Source: Chloroflexota bacterium (GTDB lineage: Bacteria; Chloroflexota; Anaerolineae; B4-G1). From it: 5,924 nucleotides of DNA. The notes under the pieces were generated by a model. That model saw nothing but the letters and a program-made list of their open reading frames with translations, did no database searches and was not told the DNA's origin. The position numbers and the translations under genes are program-made. How positions within the stretch are numbered: position 1 is the stretch's first letter; each line of letters starts with the position of its first letter. Below are positions 4,314-5,924 of this stretch, one piece after another. The stretch is taken from the NCBI GenBank assembly GCA_003648085.1, contig QMOC01000187.1, positions 1 through 5,924 on the forward strand. The letters run 5' to 3'.

Positions 4314-5924
4314 TCACCCCTCTACCACCGCATCCAGCATACCGTACACCTGGGACACCTCAAACCCCTTCTGCTGGCTGGCTTTGTTCGGGCAGACCGC
4401 CACGCACGCCCCGCACCCCTGACACAACACATCTATGACCTGCACATAGAACTTCTCCGGCTCCGGCACGCGCGCATCGTAAGGGCAGACTTCGATACAC
4501 TGACCACAGTTTGAGCACAGCAATGGATTGACGCTGGCGACGATGGGTGTGGCCTCCAACTCCTCCTTCGCCAACAGCGTCACCGCACGCACCGCCGCGC
4601 CCCGCGCCTGCGCTATCGTCTCCTCCAAAAAACGCGGACTGTGCGCCATCCCACACAAGTACACCCCCTCCGCCGCAAACTCCAACGGCCGCAACTTCAC
4701 ATGCGCCTCCAGAAAGAAACCATCCCCGTCCAACGGCACCTTCAGCAACTGCGCCAGCACCCCATTCCCCTCCCTCGGCTCTATCCCGGCACTCAACACC
4801 ACTAAGTCCGCCTCCAACCTCACAACCTCCCCCTCCGGCTGTACCTCCACCTCCACCCTCAGCACATCACCATCCACCCACACCTCCGGCTTCCGCTCCA
4901 CATCGTACTCAAGAAAAACTACACCCTCCCGCCGCGCCTCCCGATAATACCGCTCCCGAAATCCAAAAGTGCGAATGTCACGATAAAGTATGTATACCTC
5001 CGTCCCCGGACTGCTCTCCTTGATCGCCAGCGCATTCTTGATCGCCTCCGTGCAGCACACCCGCGAACAATAGGGATGCTCCTCATCACGCGAACCCACA
5101 CACTGTATCATCACCACCGACCGCAGACCGCAGACCGCAGACCCCAACCCCGAACCCGCAATCCGCTCCTCCAACTCCCGCTGCGTGATCACCCGCTCGT
5201 CCTGCCCGTACAGATACTCCCGCGGCTCGATCTCCTGCGCCCCCGTCGCCACTACCACCACACCGTGCTCTATCTCCTCCCGCCGCCCATCCCTCAACCT
5301 CACCACACTCCGATACTGCCCCACGTACCCCCCAACTACCTCCACCTCCGCCCCCGTCAGCACCCTGATGCGCCGATGCCCCAACACCGCCTCCACCGTC
5401 CGCCTCAGCAATGCTTGCGGATCACCCCCACCGGGCAACGCCGTGTAGATGTGCCGCAGATTCCCACCCAACTCCTCCTCCCGCTCCACCAGCGTCACCC
5501 CAAAACCCTGCTCCGCTATCGAAAGCGCCGCCGTCATCCCCGCCAACCCACCACCTATCACCAGCGCACGATGATCCACCCCAAACCTCGTGTGCTCGAT
5601 GGGCCGCAACCGCCGCGCCTTCGCCACCGCCATCCCCACCAACTCCTTCGCCTTCTCCGTCGCCCTATCAGGATCATCCCGATGCACCCAACTGTCCTGC
5701 TCCCGAATGTTCGCCATCTCAAACAAGTGCGGGTTCAGCCCCGCCCCACGAATCGTCTCCTGAAACAACGGCTCGTGCGTGCGCGGCGTGCACGATGCCA
5801 CCACCACCCGGTTCAGCCCGTACTCCTCAATCCGCTCCCGAATCCGCTCCTGCGTGTCCTGTGAACAGGTGTACAGATTATCCTCCGCGTACACCACCCC
5901 AGGCAGACCGGCCGCGTACTCCAC
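4314..5924 (-). CDS. hdrA: HdrA-like FAD/iron-sulfur protein, N-terminus cut by window edge (HdrA copy 1)
   Basis: This is an HdrA-family flavoprotein that would pass electrons between FAD and [4Fe-4S] clusters in a soluble Hdr-like complex. 536 codons are visible. The first (GTG, Val) is probably internal: alignment with copy 3 suggests about 27 residues, including the CxCG motif, lie upstream of the window. Numbering from that codon, the N-domain has C20 (LYTCS) and C45 (ASCTP); copy 3's third Cys in REQCSWVH is Asp77 here. The FAD-binding GGGLAG is at 124-129, and the HdrA hallmark CVGSRD...YCSRVCC at 275-291. The C-terminal ferredoxin has C470/473/476/480 and C501/504/507/511. It lacks the inserted ferredoxin and the CxxC after the first Rossmann fold. 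Near the end of the FAD domain it reads CGMAHSPRFLEET, not the AGCCQGPKDIPDT of copies 2 and 3, so it belongs to another HdrA subgroup, recalling QmoB-like proteins. Stop is TGA. Family assignment is firm; the role is inferred. Confidence 0.93.
   Translation of the reverse strand: MEYAAGLPGVVYAEDNLYTCSQDTQERIRERIEEYGLNRVVVASCTPRTHEPLFQETIRGAGLNPHLFEMANIREQDSWVHRDDPDRATEKAKELVGMAVAKARRLRPIEHTRFGVDHRALVIGGGLAGMTAALSIAEQGFGVTLVEREEELGGNLRHIYTALPGGGDPQALLRRTVEAVLGHRRIRVLTGAEVEVVGGYVGQYRSVVRLRDGRREEIEHGVVVVATGAQEIEPREYLYGQDERVITQRELEERIAGSGLGSAVCGLRSVVMIQCVGSRDEEHPYCSRVCCTEAIKNALAIKESSPGTEVYILYRDIRTFGFRERYYREARREGVVFLEYDVERKPEVWVDGDVLRVEVEVQPEGEVVRLEADLVVLSAGIEPREGNGVLAQLLKVPLDGDGFFLEAHVKLRPLEFAAEGVYLCGMAHSPRFLEETIAQARGAAVRAVTLLAKEELEATPIVASVNPLLCSNCGQCIEVCPYDARVPEPEKFYVQVIDVLCQGCGACVAVCPNKASQQKGFEVSQVYGMLDAVVEG
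5119..5146. repeat. 7-bp tandem repeat (GACCGCA x3 plus degenerate copy) inside HdrA copy 1
   Basis: Three perfect head-to-tail copies of GACCGCA occupy 5119-5139, followed by a one-mismatch fourth copy, GACCCCA, at 5140-5146. The array lies within the coding region just before the CVGSRD motif and encodes the loop read as GSAVCGLRS. Three copies equal 21 bp and keep frame; gaining or losing one unit would shift it. The same loop in copies 2 and 3 has unrelated sequence and no repeat. Confidence 0.9.

Noticed and set aside
2800..4422. 540-codon open frame on the plus strand
   Set aside because: It lies antisense to HdrA copy 2 and the adjacent gap, with His/Arg/Pro-rich low-complexity translation and no recognisable domain. 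Long antisense frames are expected in GC-rich genes, and the minus-strand reading has clear HdrA motifs.
5119..5146. CRISPR or iteron-type origin repeats
   Set aside because: The units are only 7 bp, directly adjacent without spacers, and lie inside an intact coding frame.
5076..5864. 262-codon open frame on the plus strand
   Set aside because: Antisense shadow of HdrA copy 1; the translation is almost only His, Pro, Arg, Leu and Thr, reflecting the C-rich strand.

Overview
The window is a tightly packed, single-strand cluster of heterodisulfide-reductase (Hdr)-like genes, all on the minus strand, so transcription runs from high to low coordinates. In transcription order it holds: an HdrA-like flavoprotein whose N-terminus lies beyond the window (5924-4314); a ~116 bp gap with two small GC-rich hairpins; a second, shorter HdrA-like protein (4197-2875); a fused HdrC-HdrB (HdrD-like) iron-sulfur protein (2852-1731); and a third HdrA-like protein (1721 to beyond position 1) whose C-terminus lies just outside. 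Apart from the first gap, spacings are 22 and 9 bp with good ribosome binding sites, so at least the last three genes look like one operon. I saw no RNA gene, transposase, CRISPR array or convincing promoter.

The three HdrA-like proteins are not simple copies. Genes 1 and 3 carry the N-terminal Cys-rich domain, the FAD domain and a C-terminal 2x[4Fe-4S] ferredoxin, but lack the ferredoxin normally inserted in the FAD domain and the Cys-x2-Cys after the first Rossmann motif. Gene 2 has the FAD domain, that Cys pair and the inserted ferredoxin, but lacks both terminal modules. Together they cover all modules of a full-length HdrA. The HdrD-like protein supplies two cubane clusters and CCG-type cysteine motifs. 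The likely role is a soluble cytoplasmic electron-transfer complex, possibly flavin-based electron bifurcating or confurcating. The partner dehydrogenase and the substrate are not visible here.

The organism is a GC-rich anaerobic prokaryote. The gene style, and a recollection I cannot verify of similar short repeats, make an uncultured Chloroflexota-like bacterium plausible, but this is a guess; other anaerobic lineages carry similar clusters.

Unusual points: a 68-bp near-perfect palindrome embedded in frame in gene 3; a 3x7-bp tandem repeat in frame in gene 1; an 8-base G tract in gene 3; an 86-bp patch of near-identity between genes 2 and 3 suggesting gene conversion; and a strongly strand-skewed base composition in gene 1 compared with its neighbours.
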